This document shows positions 35,155 to 46,829 of a DNA stretch of 64,000 nucleotides, piece by piece. Position 1 is the first letter of the stretch, and each line of letters begins with the position of its first letter. A model generated the notes under the pieces. The model saw only the letters and a program-made list of their open reading frames with translations. It did no database searches and was not told where the DNA came from. This DNA comes from Paraconiothyrium sp. Pb-2020 (Eukaryota; Ascomycota; Dothideomycetes; Pleosporales; Didymosphaeriaceae): positions 2,914,001 to 2,978,000 of the forward strand of contig JAJUBI010000002.1 of NCBI GenBank assembly GCA_022419385.1. Reading direction: 5' to 3'. The translations under genes and the position numbers were made by a program.

Positions 35155-35662
35155 AACCGTGGGAGGATGAGTAACGTATCGCGTACTTGAAGCATTCTGT
35201 TGCACGCCAGCAGTCGTAACAAGCTTCGCTGCAGACGGAGTCGCGTTCGTCATTCGTGTGGCGATGATGCCACCCAAGAACCTGCCCGGTTTGTGTGAGC
35301 TGTGACTGAGATGTCGGGTCCACGGGTTGGCGCTCATGGCGTGGCGTTGGCCCTGTGGCATCGCACGTCTTGCTGGCTAATAGTCCGCGCGACATTGCAA
35401 GATAAAGATTGCAATATCAAAGGGAGGATGCTCGGGAATCGAAGGCAGTGGTGTACCGGATGCCACGCGCTAGCAGCGAGCGCCCTGGGTGGTTCGCTCG
35501 CGGTTGGCCGGGTATCGGGAGTTCACGGGCGCGATCCAATCAGGCTTAGGGCCAAATAACAACTTTTCCTATCTGCTTCCCGTCGACCCAGCTGTCGGCA
35601 ATCCTCCATTAACCACACTCTCCACTCCGTCTTTTCTTCTCCATCTCGCCGCCGTCGTCACA
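35155..35662. promoter_or_regulatory. Promoter region of the phosphate carrier
   Basis: About 500 bases without a gene. Pyrimidine-rich sequence at about 35620-35660 immediately precedes the start codon, as is usual for strongly expressed fungal genes. Confidence 0.45.
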
Positions 35663-36854
35663 ATGTCTGCCCAGGCCCCCCCCTCGTCTACCGGCTCCAC
35701 GAAACTCGACGCCATCAAGGCCACCGCCACGGCTGCCGCTCCGGGCACCCCCAAGGGTCTTGATCTTTACTCAAGATTTGCCTTCGCTGGTGCCGTCTGC
35801 TGCGCAGTCACTCACGGTGGCTTCACCCCCGTTGATGTGTACGTCTTCCGCGTCCGTGATGCGCCCTGGCGAGCACCAATGGCTCCTCGTCGGGTTGCGC
35901 CAATCTGTCGCAACTGAGCGCCCTATCACTAACATTGTCGCAGCGTCAAGACCAGGATACAGCTTGACCCCGCAACCTACAACAAAGGTCTCATAGGCAG
36001 CGGCAGGCAGATTCTCGCCAACGAGGGTTTCGGTGCACTCTGGACTGGTGTCGGCCCTACCTTCGCTGGTTACTTCCTGCAGGGTGCCTTCAAGTTCGGT
36101 GGATACGAGTTCTTCAAGCAGCAGTGTATCAACCAATTCGGTTATGAGGCTGCCTCCAACAACCGCACCGCTGTCTACCTCGCCTCCGCTGCTACCGCCG
36201 AGTTCTTCGCCGACGTTGCCCTCTGCCCGCTCGAGGCTACCCGCATCCGTCTCGTCTCCCAGCCCACCTTCGCCAACGGCCTTGTCGGCGGTTTCTCCAA
36301 GATCTTGAAGAACGAGGGTGTCGGCGCTTTCTACTCCGGTTTCGGTCCTATCCTGTTCAAGCAGTATGTGACATGATTGGCTGAGTCTCTGATAGCTCTC
36401 TGACAAATCGCAGGGTTCCCTACACCATGGCCAAATTCGTCGTTTTCGAGAAGGTCTCCGAGGCCGTCTACCGCCAGGTCGACAAGAGCAAGGCCTCCAG
36501 CGGCATGCAGACCACCATCAACCTTGGTTCCGGTCTCATCGCCGGTTTCGCTGCCGCCATCATCTCTCAGCCTGCCGACACCATGCTTTCCAAGATCAAC
36601 AAGACCCAGGGTCTCCCTGGAGAGGGCACCATCTCCCGTCTCGTAAAGATTGCCGGTGAGCTCGGCCTCCGTGGTTCCTTCGGTGGTATCGGTGCCCGTC
36701 TCTTCATGGTCGGTGGTATCACCGCCGGACAGTTCGCCATCTACGGTGACATCAAGAAAGGTATGTACATCCGACTAGAATATCAATACCACGAATGATC
36801 ACTGACATCCGACCAGCGTTGGGTGCTACAGGCGGCGTAGAAATCTCGAAATAG
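35663..36854 (+). CDS. MIR1: Mitochondrial phosphate carrier
   Basis: Exons 35663-35838, 35944-36363, 36414-36760 and 36817-36854 give 326 residues. Three mitochondrial-carrier repeats are visible with Px[D/E]xx[K/R]x[K/R] signatures: [20 protein letters not shown] and [10 protein letters not shown]. The G-rich GGFTPVDV and the ending EIS-K fit the phosphate carrier (SLC25A3/Mir1) rather than nucleotide carriers. It imports phosphate with a proton across the inner membrane for ATP synthesis, the same process served by ATP12 about 12 kb upstream. The first 105-nt intron interrupts PVDV|VKTR. The last exon is only 38 nt. Confidence 0.95.
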
Positions 36855-37249
36855 ATGATAGATCTGGTGGACCGGCGGTAGCGATGATACCAAGACAGCC
36901 ATGAAGCTTTTTGCGGGCTTCCGAACAACGTCAAAAAGTAATGAGCTGTCTTTGTACCTTTTTCTTGCATATGGATTGCATAGGTTATTTGTTTTAGCTT
37001 CATGTGTTTGCGTATATTTTGCAGTCATAGATTTTCTGCATTACCGCTAGACGATGGACAAGCGGGCTATGTAACAGTACGAGCGGTTAGGAACCAGCTG
37101 CACAATAGACGGAACTCCCTATTCCTGAACTCGGACGGCATCGCTAGATGCTTTGTGGGCCAAGTGAACCGATGAGACCTTAAATCCAGAAGCTCAATCT
37201 CAGATACGTTGGCCTAAGCCGCGAGCGCCCACTTTCAGCGGTTTTATAC
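36855..37249. other. Intergenic, 3' side of the phosphate carrier
   Basis: AT-richer sequence without a recognised gene; the decayed element gene begins to its right. Confidence 0.5.
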
Positions 37250-39050
37250 TCTAAGGTCGACAGCGTGATAGCCCTACAAAGCCTACCAGGCCCCATTCTG
37301 CTGACCTTCCCTGACTACGACTGCAGCAAGCTCTTTGGCTTCTATAGTCTACGGGAATCCGTTGTATGGCAAACCGGCAAATCAAAGTCGTACTTTGAAA
37401 GGATGGACTGTTAAGAATAGGTGTCTTCATCGAGCGGAAGAGTGCAAACACAATACCCTTTGGTTGTTGTATGACCAAATGAATGATAAAGTTCTTAACT
37501 ACGTAAGCTAAGATGAAGCTGACACTCTTATCAGGATGCTGCCTCGTTCTGCCACGTCCCGGACTCAAAGCGCAGTCGCCGTAGAATCAAGTTGGTACAT
37601 CGATGCCATTCGCGTCTTTTGTGTCAGGGTCCACCAATAGAACTCATATACTCCTCGCAGTCTTCTGAGTCCGTATACGTCTCACCGCATTGAACATACT
37701 TCACAAGTGTATCTTGGTAGCCGTAGAATTGATACTTGCAAGGGCGGTGTAAAGGAGCAAGAGATGTGACGAGCTATTGAGCCCTGAAATCCGGATCGTT
37801 CTTGGCGCAAACTCGCTCGTGCTGCCACGGGTAGTGAGACTTGTTCAAGCCTATATTACAAGTTCCGCTGGGATACGTGCCTGGGAGTATTTCCTAGTGG
37901 GGCAGGAAGGTGTCGATGTTGTGACAAACACCGTAGGTAACGAATAACTTGTTCAACTCCGCCTCAATGGTGGAGCTTTCGACCTCAGCGGTCAGATCGT
38001 TGCGTCCTGTGATAACTATGCCGTGAATACGATTACGAAGGTCACCCCGGACCGTTGAGTGACAACTTAGAGTCATGGCTGAGGTATCTTCGTCACCAGC
38101 CGTCTCGCTTGGTTCTGGATCTGAGTGGGTCAATCAAAGGCATTGATTTTCCTTGTTACGTCCCCAACACTGTCCTCCATCATGCCTTCTATGTTTACCA
38201 GTCGTCAATAGAAGTCGAGGCCGGTCTCTGGGTCGGCAAGTTGCATGGCTGAGTCATGTCGCAGTTCAGGAGGCATGAAGTGACCCATACTCCACACTGA
38301 AGATTCGTCTCCCTACTAAGGATAGAGTATGCATATACTTCTGTTGCGTCTTACTCGAACTGCCATAAAGAGTATGCTGCTCTAAAAATCACGGCTAGGC
38401 TTGGGTTGATGTTCGCGGATCGCTATGCGGAGGGTTTCGATCTCTGAACAGACAGCCTGTACAACGCTATGACGTTCAGTGCGTTCTGCCTGCCTCTCTC
38501 TGAGAATGACAATTGGGACAGTCGCACTGCGGTTGAGGAAATACTCGTCTGAGCAAGAACAAGTCTTGGGGGTAGGTTGCGGAAGAGCGATGGAAAGCTG
38601 ACTGTCAATATCTTCAAATTATATTCGCGATAGGACCTAATATCTAAATGTCCCATGAGGAGCCTTCTGACTGTGTTTGTCGTCTTGAGTGCGCGAATGA
38701 ATGCCTAAACCTGGCCTAAGCAGTTAGTGACCATACGATATTGAAAATCGCAAAAGATACCCAGCCGGCGGATGTCGGGACAAGCATGCACGGGCTGGAC
38801 GAAGTCGTCCGGTACGTGGTCGCCAGTGCGATACTGCGGTGGGGAACTGGTACCTCACGCATCCCCGGGTTCATTATGATTCTCCTTTTTCCGGTGCCAG
38901 GGATAAGCTTCGAAAAGCGTAAGTCGTCCCACGTTCGGATGCCCTCTGCGAAGAGTCTATTTAGAAGCTCCGGATCCGTGAGCGTTTGAGAGGAATCCTC
39001 AAAAGTCACCGAAATAGGAACGAATGTTACTTGCGTTCGTCCATGCTCTA
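37250..39050 (-). pseudogene. Decayed DUF3435/tyrosine-recombinase-type zinc-finger gene
   Basis: Read on the minus strand from about 39050 to 37250, shifted frames give, in order: SQTLTDPELLNRLFAEG, a charged region with PGMREVPVPHRS, VRRLLMGHLDIRSYREYNL (38700-38620; resembles the MGH...Y box near the recombinase active site), FPSLFRNLPPRLVLAQTS, HSTVRGDLRNRIHG, PWQHERVCAKNDPDFRAQ-stop-LVTSLAPLHRPCKYQF, QCGETYTDSED and FYGDCALSPGRGRTR. The last six blocks align one-for-one with the gene at 52005-53492 (FPALYRNMAPRSVLQQTS, HSTIRGNLRNRIYR, PAWQHVAGCAQKDADLSAQ, LVTRLAPLDRPRNYQF, PCGQTFTDEK and FFGECALNPERGRIR). Several stops and frameshifts make it non-functional. It extends further 5' than the other copy. 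Homology between the two is direct; the DUF3435 assignment is from memory of the family. Confidence 0.75.
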
Positions 39051-39362
39051 CCTTTTCTACCGCTTGCTTATTACATTAGCCATGGTACCTAGGGAATCGT
39101 CTCCGATCCCAATGTATGTAGGGCGACGTGCTCCCAATGTAGGCACACATACTTGGGTCGTACGAAACTATGTGCAACCTCACCTCTGCGGCTGCACGAG
39201 TTGTTGACGAGTAAGGTGAGTCACTGTAGAGCACAAATAGGATGAGGGTGCCGTCTAGTGAATGAGGAACAGCTTTATTGTGCGTGAGCGGGCGGGCACT
39301 TGATAATTCTTACAATGATAGCAAACATGATCCCGTCCTTTCGTTGGTCCGCTACTACGGCA
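39051..39362. other. Intergenic
   Basis: About 310 bases between the decayed gene and the 3' end of the eIF2B gene. No feature recognised. Confidence 0.45.
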
Positions 39363-41135
39363 TCATTCCAGACCATTTCCCACTTCGTCAAACGCCTCCT
39401 GATCACCGAAATCAGCAAAGTCCCCCTCGTCACCCTCTGGCAACTCAAATCGCATGAACTTCTCCCCCTTACTCTCCGTACCCCACTCAACCACCTGTCC
39501 ATCCTGCACCTCGCAGTCTTTCAACACGGTCCTGTCCTCGCTCTTTGCTTCCCCACCCTCAATCTTGCATCTCCGGCCTAATATACAATCTGTCAGCTGC
39601 ACGTTCTCGCCGACCTCGGCGCCTTCCATCAGAAGGCAGCGTAGCAGTCGCGCACCCTCCCCAATCTTGCAGTTCGCGCCGATGCAGGACTCTTTGATAT
39701 TGGTCTTCTCGGCGACGGACACGTTCTCCGCGAGAAGGCTATTCTCGGCTTCTACGCGGCATTTTCGGGGAATGAGGTTCTTGTGGGCGATTTTGAACTG
39801 GTGGGAGAAAGGTGAAGCAGGATTGCCGTTAGTCTCCTCGAGGGATGGGAGTTTGGCTAAGCGGAGGGATATAGTCAGAAGGAGGTGTGCGGTGTCGACG
39901 CGACGAATCAGTGGCGCATCTGGCGTAGAAGGGTGCACATATGTTAATATTGGCGGGACGTTGAGTTTTGATGAGAGAGATTGAACGCCTTCGGGTATGT
40001 TGGAGTCACGGACTCGTGATGCGAGGGTTGGGGTGGTGTCCTGAGCTTGGCTTGCGCCCTCATATGTGGAGCTAAATCTCGCGACGTCAATTTCTTCATC
40101 GACGACTTGGGAGCCGTGGTCGCTGCCCTGTTCGTCTTCTGGCTGGAGTATTGAGCGGAGGCCGAGCTTATCTCCCAGTCCAGTTTGCCAGCCAGACTTC
40201 GCCCACCAGCCTAGCACATCTTCTGCAACACTCTCGAATTTCTCGTTCTTCTTGATCATCTCGATTATCCAGTAGGGAAAGAAATAGATGTGTGCGTCGC
40301 GATGGGTGGTGAGCAACTTCATGCGGCCATGTTTGCGGATGAGCGAGTGCCGCACCGGTAATGTTTTGTTCTCTTCTGTGATGTCGTTGAGCGTATCGGT
40401 CGGTGCAGTGTATACTAGGTTCGAAACATTACGGCGCAATGAGTCGGCTGGCGGGGGTACGGTAGGTGTCGGAAGCGGGGCGGTCGCGATGAAGTCCGTC
40501 TCTTCACCCTTTTTGCTGCCTTCCCCCTTGGTCTGATACCACACACCTAGACCGCCTCTTCTGCCGAGCTTCTCGCCACCGATAGCGATAGGAACTTTCC
40601 CTTTCTCTGTGACGCCGCCAGTTGCTGTGCCAAATCCAGCCTCTTCTACCATCCACGCATCGGCTAGCGCTGTGCCGTCCAATTCGCAAACGATATCGCA
40701 GGGCAGAACGATGAAGTCGCTTTTGATCGCATCTTGCACTTCCGGTAGTCGGAAGAGGTGCCCTGTTCCTGTTTCGTGGGTGAGGTCCTTGGGCGCAATG
40801 AGATCGGGCTTGGGCGCAGGGAGCGAAGTGAGATGCGGGTCGCGCGACAATGCGGCTTCTATGGCTTCCAAAGATTCTGGAGGAGATATGATAGTAATGT
40901 CTGTATAGTTGGGGTTTTGTTAGCCCAAGTCGGAGCTAGATTGCGGGTTGTTGCTACCTGTGACTCCCATGCGGTAACACCACTCTAGCGGATACCAGAC
41001 CATAGGCCTGTTGGCAATTGGCAGCAGCGCTTTTGGTATGTCCTTTGGCGACGAGGTGAAGGTGGTTAATGAAGCTCCAGGGCCACACAGTATGACTGCC
41101 TGGAAGCCCGGCGAGGGCAGCGTAGCGTGCGGCAT
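39363..41135 (-). CDS. GCD1: Translation initiation factor eIF2B subunit gamma
   Basis: Exons 41135-40958 and 40910-region start 40900 to 39363, joined across a 57-nt intron (40957-40901), give 571 residues. The N-terminus is a nucleotidyltransferase-like fold: FQAVILCGPGASLTTFTSSP (a degenerate signature), then KDIPKALLPIANRPMVWYPL and DFIVLPCDIVCEL. The C-terminal part has left-handed beta-helix hexapeptide repeats (SLLAENVSVAEKTNIKESCI, CKIGEGARLLRCLLMEGAEV). This order defines eIF2B gamma/epsilon; the lack of a W2 domain points to gamma (yeast Gcd1). It forms part of the guanine-nucleotide exchange factor for eIF2. A low-complexity insertion (about residues 190-240) separates the two parts. 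Confidence 0.9.
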
Positions 41136-41484
41136 GGTGTTCTAAGAGAGGGCGGAGGCAGCAGAGGATGTCTGTTCTGCGCCTAAATCACGGTCGACCT
41201 TAAGCTGAAAAAGCAAATCTGAGCCCTAGAGCTCTGTTGCCAAAGTGTATACAAGATGTTGTCGGCGTGCGTGGGGTTCAAATCGCGCCCCGCCAAAGTT
41301 TCGTTTGCATGTGCATGACTCTTCGGCCCGCCCTCGGTTCGGCGACTTTAGCAGGGATGCATCATAGCTCCCAGCCACGCAGTGGCCCGCCCCCGAGGTA
41401 CAACAACAACACCACGCCTCCGTGCCCGTGGACACGCTACCCCACACGCTGCTCCACGTTGCGCAGCCTAGATGAAGTGAAAGC
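41136..41484. promoter_or_regulatory. Shared upstream region of the eIF2B gamma and PEX22-like genes
   Basis: About 350 bases between divergent start codons. It must hold both promoters. No specific element recognised. Confidence 0.5.
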
Positions 41485-42806
41485 ATGTCCTTTTCCTACG
41501 ATCGCTACGACCGCCGCCAGTCCAGCTCCACCCGTCGCGGCACCTTCAGCTACTGGGTGCCCCTAGTCTTCACCGTCACCGTCGCGACCGCAGGCCTTGC
41601 CGCCTGGGTCTGGAGTGAGCGCCGCGACGATGAAGAATCCAACGATGATGATCTGAGCTATGGAGAAGAAGACTACAAGAGGATGCCCGAGCCGCGCGAT
41701 GGGGCTGCGCGCGAGGACGAGACGATTTACTCGCGTGTCCAGGGCGTGATGCGCCGGACACCCAGCCCGCAGCAGCTGTTTGACAGTGTGAGCAAGAAGA
41801 CTGCTGCAGGGTTTGCCGCTGCGGGGGCTGCTGCTGGGGCTGCGCTGGCGAGCATTCGCGAGGAGGGTAAGGATGATTACCCTGACCACAGCAGATGGTC
41901 TGAGGAGGCGTCGATGAGACGGAACACCGAGGCGCAGAGCGAGCAGAGCAGGACGGCCGTCGACGCCAATGCGAAGAGCTTCGCTGCTCAGTGCGAGCTG
42001 GGCCTTCAAGCGGCGCTAGGAGGAAGACCGTTGCTATCGTGGTTTCTGCGGAGTCGCTCGTAGATGATTTCCATGAGGAACATGGCTCATCGCTCCGAAA
42101 ATGCTGTATGTCTACAAGAGCATCGTCCGAAGATCGAATTAACAAGCATAGACCATCCTATCCTACCTCCACGACACCGACTTCAGCCGGACCAAGCTCT
42201 TCGTCCTCGTCTATACGCCTTCCCTCCGCTCCCGACCAAACTCTCCCAACAACGCACCGCCTCCCTCGGTTCTTCCTACGATGCCATCTCCAATCCCTCG
42301 CGGACACCAGCGAAGGCGGCCCTGAGGGTCTCTCAACTGTCGAGCCCCACCCCGAGGAACCCTACACTCCCGCTCTCTCGGCCCGCAGCACTGATGACCA
42401 CCTCTGGAACACACTCCGTCCCCAGGCTTTGCGTCTTGTCGAGAATCCCGCCATGGTCATGCCTTTCACTACACCCTCTGGTCATGTGCATATGCTCCGC
42501 CACCTCGCGCCCGATCTTGTTTATATTGTTGACGCGTTGAGTGGTTCCAATGGAAAGAATATCCAAGACATCACCCGCTGGGTTGGTCAGACCATCGTTG
42601 TCGTCGGCAGCGACGGCACGGGTCTCGGCGGCCTCATCGACACTGACGACGAAAGCCAGGCCCGAAAGGGCAAGTCTGAGCATTCAGGCCATGGGCATAG
42701 ATGGTGGGAGAACACAGATATGGTCGGGCTCGGCAAGGGCGTCGAAATTGTTGATGCTTCGAGGCTCACGGATGACTATGAGAGGAGAGTTGGCGGAAGG
42801 GAGTGA
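41485..42806 (+). CDS. PEX22-like peroxisomal membrane protein, multi-exon
   Basis: The start ATG is at 41485. Residues 20-40 form a single N-terminal membrane anchor (SYWVPLVFTVTVATAGLAAW), followed by an acidic and Ala-rich linker containing DHSRWSEEA. Further on, in changed frames, come ARRKTVAIVVSAESL (about 42011-42055), the strand ILSYLHDTDFSRTKLFVLV (about 42150-42210) and, at the end, MPFTTPSGHVHMLRHLAPD and DITRWVGQTIVVVG. These are the blocks of fungal PEX22-like peroxins, which anchor the ubiquitin-conjugating enzyme Pex4 at the peroxisome for receptor recycling. At least two or three introns are needed; a likely one runs from GTAGAT (after SAESL) to CATAG before ACCATCCTA. The other junctions, near 41990 and 42250-42310, are unresolved, so the exact protein is not given. 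Confidence 0.75.
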
Positions 42807-45047
42807 ACATCCAATGTTATTGTCGCTTCGTTGGCTTAGAAGGATGGTGCTGCACGATAACCCGATCACTTAGTGTGAGCATGTTTTGCTATTCCATCCC
42901 TTGAATGTATGTAATGAAATATGATCACCAGCGTTATAGTAACTGGGCATGAGTGGTCGAGAGTCTGATATCTCGACTCTTTGACATTATGCGGATATTC
43001 GTGACCATAAGCATCTCCAGATCCTGGAGCGAAAGCGAGCACTCGCTCTTGTCGCACCATAAAAGCCACCACTTCTCTCCGTCTATTCGTATTCCCAACA
43101 AATATCAGTAATGATTATTGTACTTTACCACTCCTGCGATAATTCATACTTTCCACCAATCCAATCTAGCTTTGTTGATTAATGGTGATAATATCATACC
43201 TAAGATCATCGTTGGCCTCATGGCCTGTGTGTCAGATGTATCTACAGCGACTGGATGAAGTCTGGTCTTAGAAACTGGAAAGGGGTCTTCCAAATTGCTT
43301 ATTTACATTGATACAGCAGTTTACATACATCATAGGCAAGAACGCAACGGAGGGCGTCATGGTTAGTAAGGCAATGGACTTTGTATACACGGGGCGCTTC
43401 TCTGGTTTCTATAATATCCTATGTAAGCTCCAATGCATGCGTGAGGTCTTAGTCTTAAGTCATATTGACTTTGTGCCCACGCCTTGAAATAGCGACTCCA
43501 CGCGACTCCGCGCGACTCGAAACCCACATCCATGAACAGGACGTTACAATGTACGGCATAGGACTACGCAACAAAAATAACGCATTTGCCATTGCCTGCG
43601 ACAAGTTCAGGTGTTTCAACGTCCTTGACATACCTCTAGACGAAGTCACAGTCGTCCACACCTAAAGCTATCGTAGGTCCCGTACATGTTCTGGCAAGAT
43701 GCCGCTCGACGAACCAGACCTCTCACGCCTTTTTATGGTGCTCAAGAACGTCAGTGATAGTGACAACTATGGTAGGTGAATCTGACGGGTGTTGGTAGCT
43801 ATTTGACGAAGCTTTAAAGTAATTTCGATGCACGCAACTATGGGGATGAGAAGCTTAGGAAGCTTGTCAAGTATCTACAGTTGTGGACACCAAGAGGATA
43901 GACATGGGCAGCGAAACTCCTGTATTCTTAGTTCATTCGAAGGATAATTTAGTGCGGAGATAGGATGCGTGTGAAGTCGAAGAGTTTCACGTATTAGCCG
44001 ACGGTTCGTGGGACCGTTGTGATCGATTGAACTAATTTGTCATCTTGAGATACGTTCTGCAGATTCGTCCACGGCAGCAAGCTCCTCAATAGAGCGTACT
44101 TTAGGTAAGCCATCGCATTTCTCAGCTTTCTGAATCATTGTGTATACTAAAGTTACCTTACAAATCCCAACGGTCGAGGTCTTGCTGAATTTGCATCATC
44201 ACATCTGACACACCTGGGCAGGGTTGATGGAAGCTGATCGGAATGGTGCACTACAATTTTGGCTGCGACGAGGAGTGACGACCCTTAACACTGTGAACGC
44301 ACCTGCAATGAGGCTGTCACGCGTAACCACAATGGGTTAGCGTGATCATGCGCCTTGTTGAACCTTGGAACTTCGAAGACCCCACGTCGCGAGTATCTCC
44401 TCACCTTCGCTTCTCTTCCGCGTCGCCTGCTATGCACGCGTGCCTAAGATCTGTTCCGCCTCCAGACCACCTGTACGTTCAACACCATCTCTCCTAGACA
44501 GCCTATGATGCAAACATCATCCTTAGTCTTAAGCATCCCCGCCCTTCCCATACTCACCCGCGCTCCGAGTCCAAGCTCTATAACTAGGTGTGAGATCAGC
44601 GGTCGATGACCATGGCGCAAGCCTAGTCGGCGAGTAGTTGCGAGCCTTGGGTATCTTGGTGGAGGTACGTTCGCTTCGATCCGTATGTACGCAACTGTGT
44701 CGCTGTGCCAACAGATGTAGAGCAAAGGGTTGTGGGCTGGCGACGTCGGGAGATGTTGCCGATTCAATCTTCTCTCTGAGGCACTGTTACCACTTCACAA
44801 GAATGACATGCGTTATGATAAAGGAAGCTGACGAACGATCTAGGTCTCTATTAGCGGAGCAGGCTCACTCGCAGAATCACGACGCCCTCCTTTCTTCGTT
44901 CTGAGGTTGCACACGAATCTCGGAGCAATATTTTTTTGATTCTGTTTTCCCCTTTTACTTATATATCCTACCATATGTCCAATGATACTCCCGCGCCCAC
45001 AATCATGAAAACCCTGTTTCCTTCACATGATATTGACCTTATCCACT
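42807..45047. other. Gene-poor stretch of 2.2 kb
   Basis: No supported gene. Several short ORFs (for example 43465-43665, plus) lack family marks. A short phrase near 43700-43770 reads MPLDEPDLSRLFMVLKNV and may be a gene fragment. Composition is mildly AT-rich between 42860 and 43400. Confidence 0.45.
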
Positions 45048-46079
45048 TTACTCAATATCTACCTTGCGCACCTCGACGAAACCGTTATCTCCCATCTTCG
45101 GTACCTCTACCCTCAAAATTCCATCCTCCAGTTTGGCACTGATTCCATCTGCATCGATCGCGGCAGGATTAGCCCGCGTCCCAAGCCTTACCTTCCTCTC
45201 GAAGGGCCCGACCTTCCTCTCATTCATTGCGAGCGTCTTGAGGAACTCTTCATCTCCAGGGCGGTATATCACGCCTGCAATAGAGAGCTCTGACTTCTCA
45301 GCATCCCAATTCACACCAACGTCTTCCTTCTTCGCACCCGCGAGCGATATATGTACCACGAAAGAGTTAGGGGTGTCGAAGATGTCCGCATCCGGGGTAA
45401 AGTCGGCATTCTCGTCCTTGTTGCTGGAGGTAGGGTCTAGGAAAGAGCTGGCAAAGGCGAAGGGGTTGAAGGCCGGTCCAAAGCCACCACGTCCCCATGG
45501 TCCAAAGCCACCTCGTCGGCCCTGATGGTGACCACGACGACCTGGGCCGCCATGGGGTTGCCCATGAGGAGGGCCGTGAGGGTGTCCATGAGGAGGGCCA
45601 TGGTGAGGACCTGGACCGCCGAAACCCCGAGGTCCTCCACAGCCATGTCGGCCACGACGAGAGCCACAGCGACCATGGCGATGGCGACGGCCATCGGTCT
45701 CGGAACCACTACCGGACGGGCCCTCGCCATTCTCGTTGGCGTCCTCCATGTCCCTATCACCATCCTTCTCGTTCATACCGTTGTCTTTATCTTCATCCTC
45801 ATCATGGTGGTTGTGATGAGTCGTAGGTGGCGGCGGCGGCGGTCCACGGTGAGGGAAGGCCCTGCCGCCAAAGCCTGGGAAGCCCCAACCCCAAGGTCCA
45901 AACGGTGGACGCCCGTGAGGTCCACCACGCTCTTCCTCGTTATGCTCGTTGTCTTCATGTTCGTTATTTCGGTTCTGGTTCCACTGAGAGAACCAGGGAT
46001 GATTCACACCATCTTGCTCTAGGCTGGCAACCCAGTCCCAGAAGGGTGCAGAGTTATTCATGTATTGCAATGAAGGCAT
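45048..46079 (-). CDS. Small heat-shock protein (Hsp20/Hsp30 type) with Gly/His-rich insert
   Basis: The first ATG of the frame is at 46079 (MPSLQYMNNSAPFW), about 45 bases after a TATA box, which supports this start; 343 residues. The C-terminal alpha-crystallin domain runs from DADIFDTPNSFVVHISLAG to KLEDGILRVEVPKM (the A/G-x-L hallmark), interrupted by a short loop as in fungal Hsp30 proteins. Between the N-terminal WDWVASLEQDG arm and the domain lies a long low-complexity region: acidic/Asn-rich, then repeats of HGPPHGxPHG type rich in Gly, Pro, His and Arg. Such proteins bind unfolding clients and form oligomers. The His-rich repeats might bind metal or drive condensation; that is inference. 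A heat-shock element lies upstream. Confidence 0.92.
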   Translation of the reverse strand: MPSLQYMNNSAPFWDWVASLEQDGVNHPWFSQWNQNRNNEHEDNEHNEEERGGPHGRPPFGPWGWGFPGFGGRAFPHRGPPPPPPTTHHNHHDEDEDKDNGMNEKDGDRDMEDANENGEGPSGSGSETDGRRHRHGRCGSRRGRHGCGGPRGFGGPGPHHGPPHGHPHGPPHGQPHGGPGRRGHHQGRRGGFGPWGRGGFGPAFNPFAFASSFLDPTSSNKDENADFTPDADIFDTPNSFVVHISLAGAKKEDVGVNWDAEKSELSIAGVIYRPGDEEFLKTLAMNERKVGPFERKVRLGTRANPAAIDADGISAKLEDGILRVEVPKMGDNGFVEVRKVDIE

Positions 46080-46123
46080 TTGTAAGGTTGCTGTCGTAGC
46101 GAAGAGAGACGTCACAACAAGCC

Positions 46124-46130
46124 CTATATA
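46124..46130 (-). promoter_or_regulatory. TATA box of the small heat-shock gene
   Basis: The minus strand reads TATATAG here, about 45 bases before the ATG at 46079, a normal distance for a stress-inducible promoter. Confidence 0.7.
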
Positions 46131-46266
46131 CTCACCAGCACTTCGCAGGCATCAGCTATCACGTGCGGGCATACGTACGCCTACACATCTCGCCACACGC
46201 TACGTAAACGCCGAAACGCGCCATCGCCTGCAGCAACTCCAATCACCTTGTTCATCGACAAATCTA

Positions 46267-46287
46267 AGAAGATTCGAGAACACGAAA
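46267..46287. promoter_or_regulatory. Heat-shock element
   Basis: The sequence has three perfect alternating units GAA-GA-TTC-GA-GAA (46268-46280), followed by CAC and a further GAA. This matches the Hsf1 consensus nGAAnnTTCnnGAAn. It lies about 190 bases upstream of the small heat-shock start codon and about 140 upstream of its TATA box. Confidence 0.8.
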
Positions 46288-46829
46288 GAGGGGTATGCAC
46301 TGCATGCGGCGTCTGTGAAGGTTGCGTCTGGCCAGGCAGGCGAGGCTTGCGCGTCGTGCTGAGGAACTTGGAACTTAGAAGTCGGTGAGTGCGGCATCCG
46401 ATGATGCCGATGTGGCGTATGTGTGGCATCGCGAGCGTTGATTGGACAACAGACACCAAACACTCGGAGATCTCGTCGGATTTCATCTCGCATGTGTCGA
46501 CGGCCGTTATGCGTCACAATAGGTGGCGACCGCTGCTCGTCAGACACGCCAAAGTCCTGCTGTAGTGCACGACCTGTAGATAGGAGATGCCTGCCCCGAT
46601 GTGCATTGACCACGTTGTTTGGTGATAACGTACACTACAAACACGATGCAGGGCAGCAAAGGTTCGATGTACCAGCATTCATAGAGATTGTGAGCGAACA
46701 CAGCTCAAACTATCAATGTACTCCCTTTCTCTCTCCACAAATCAGATCGATGTATGTACCAAATCACTGCTAACCGAGCATTATAAATGACTCGAAGACA
46801 GCAGTGTTCATACCATGACCTAGTTCGCC
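46288..46829. other. Intergenic, no gene recognised
   Basis: The rest of the heat-shock promoter side and the 3' region of the next minus-strand gene. No coding feature recognised. Confidence 0.45.

Noticed and set aside
45497..46022. Met/Ala/Thr-rich and His/Asp-rich plus-strand ORFs opposite the heat-shock gene
   Set aside because: They are shadows of the repetitive Gly/Pro/His coding region.
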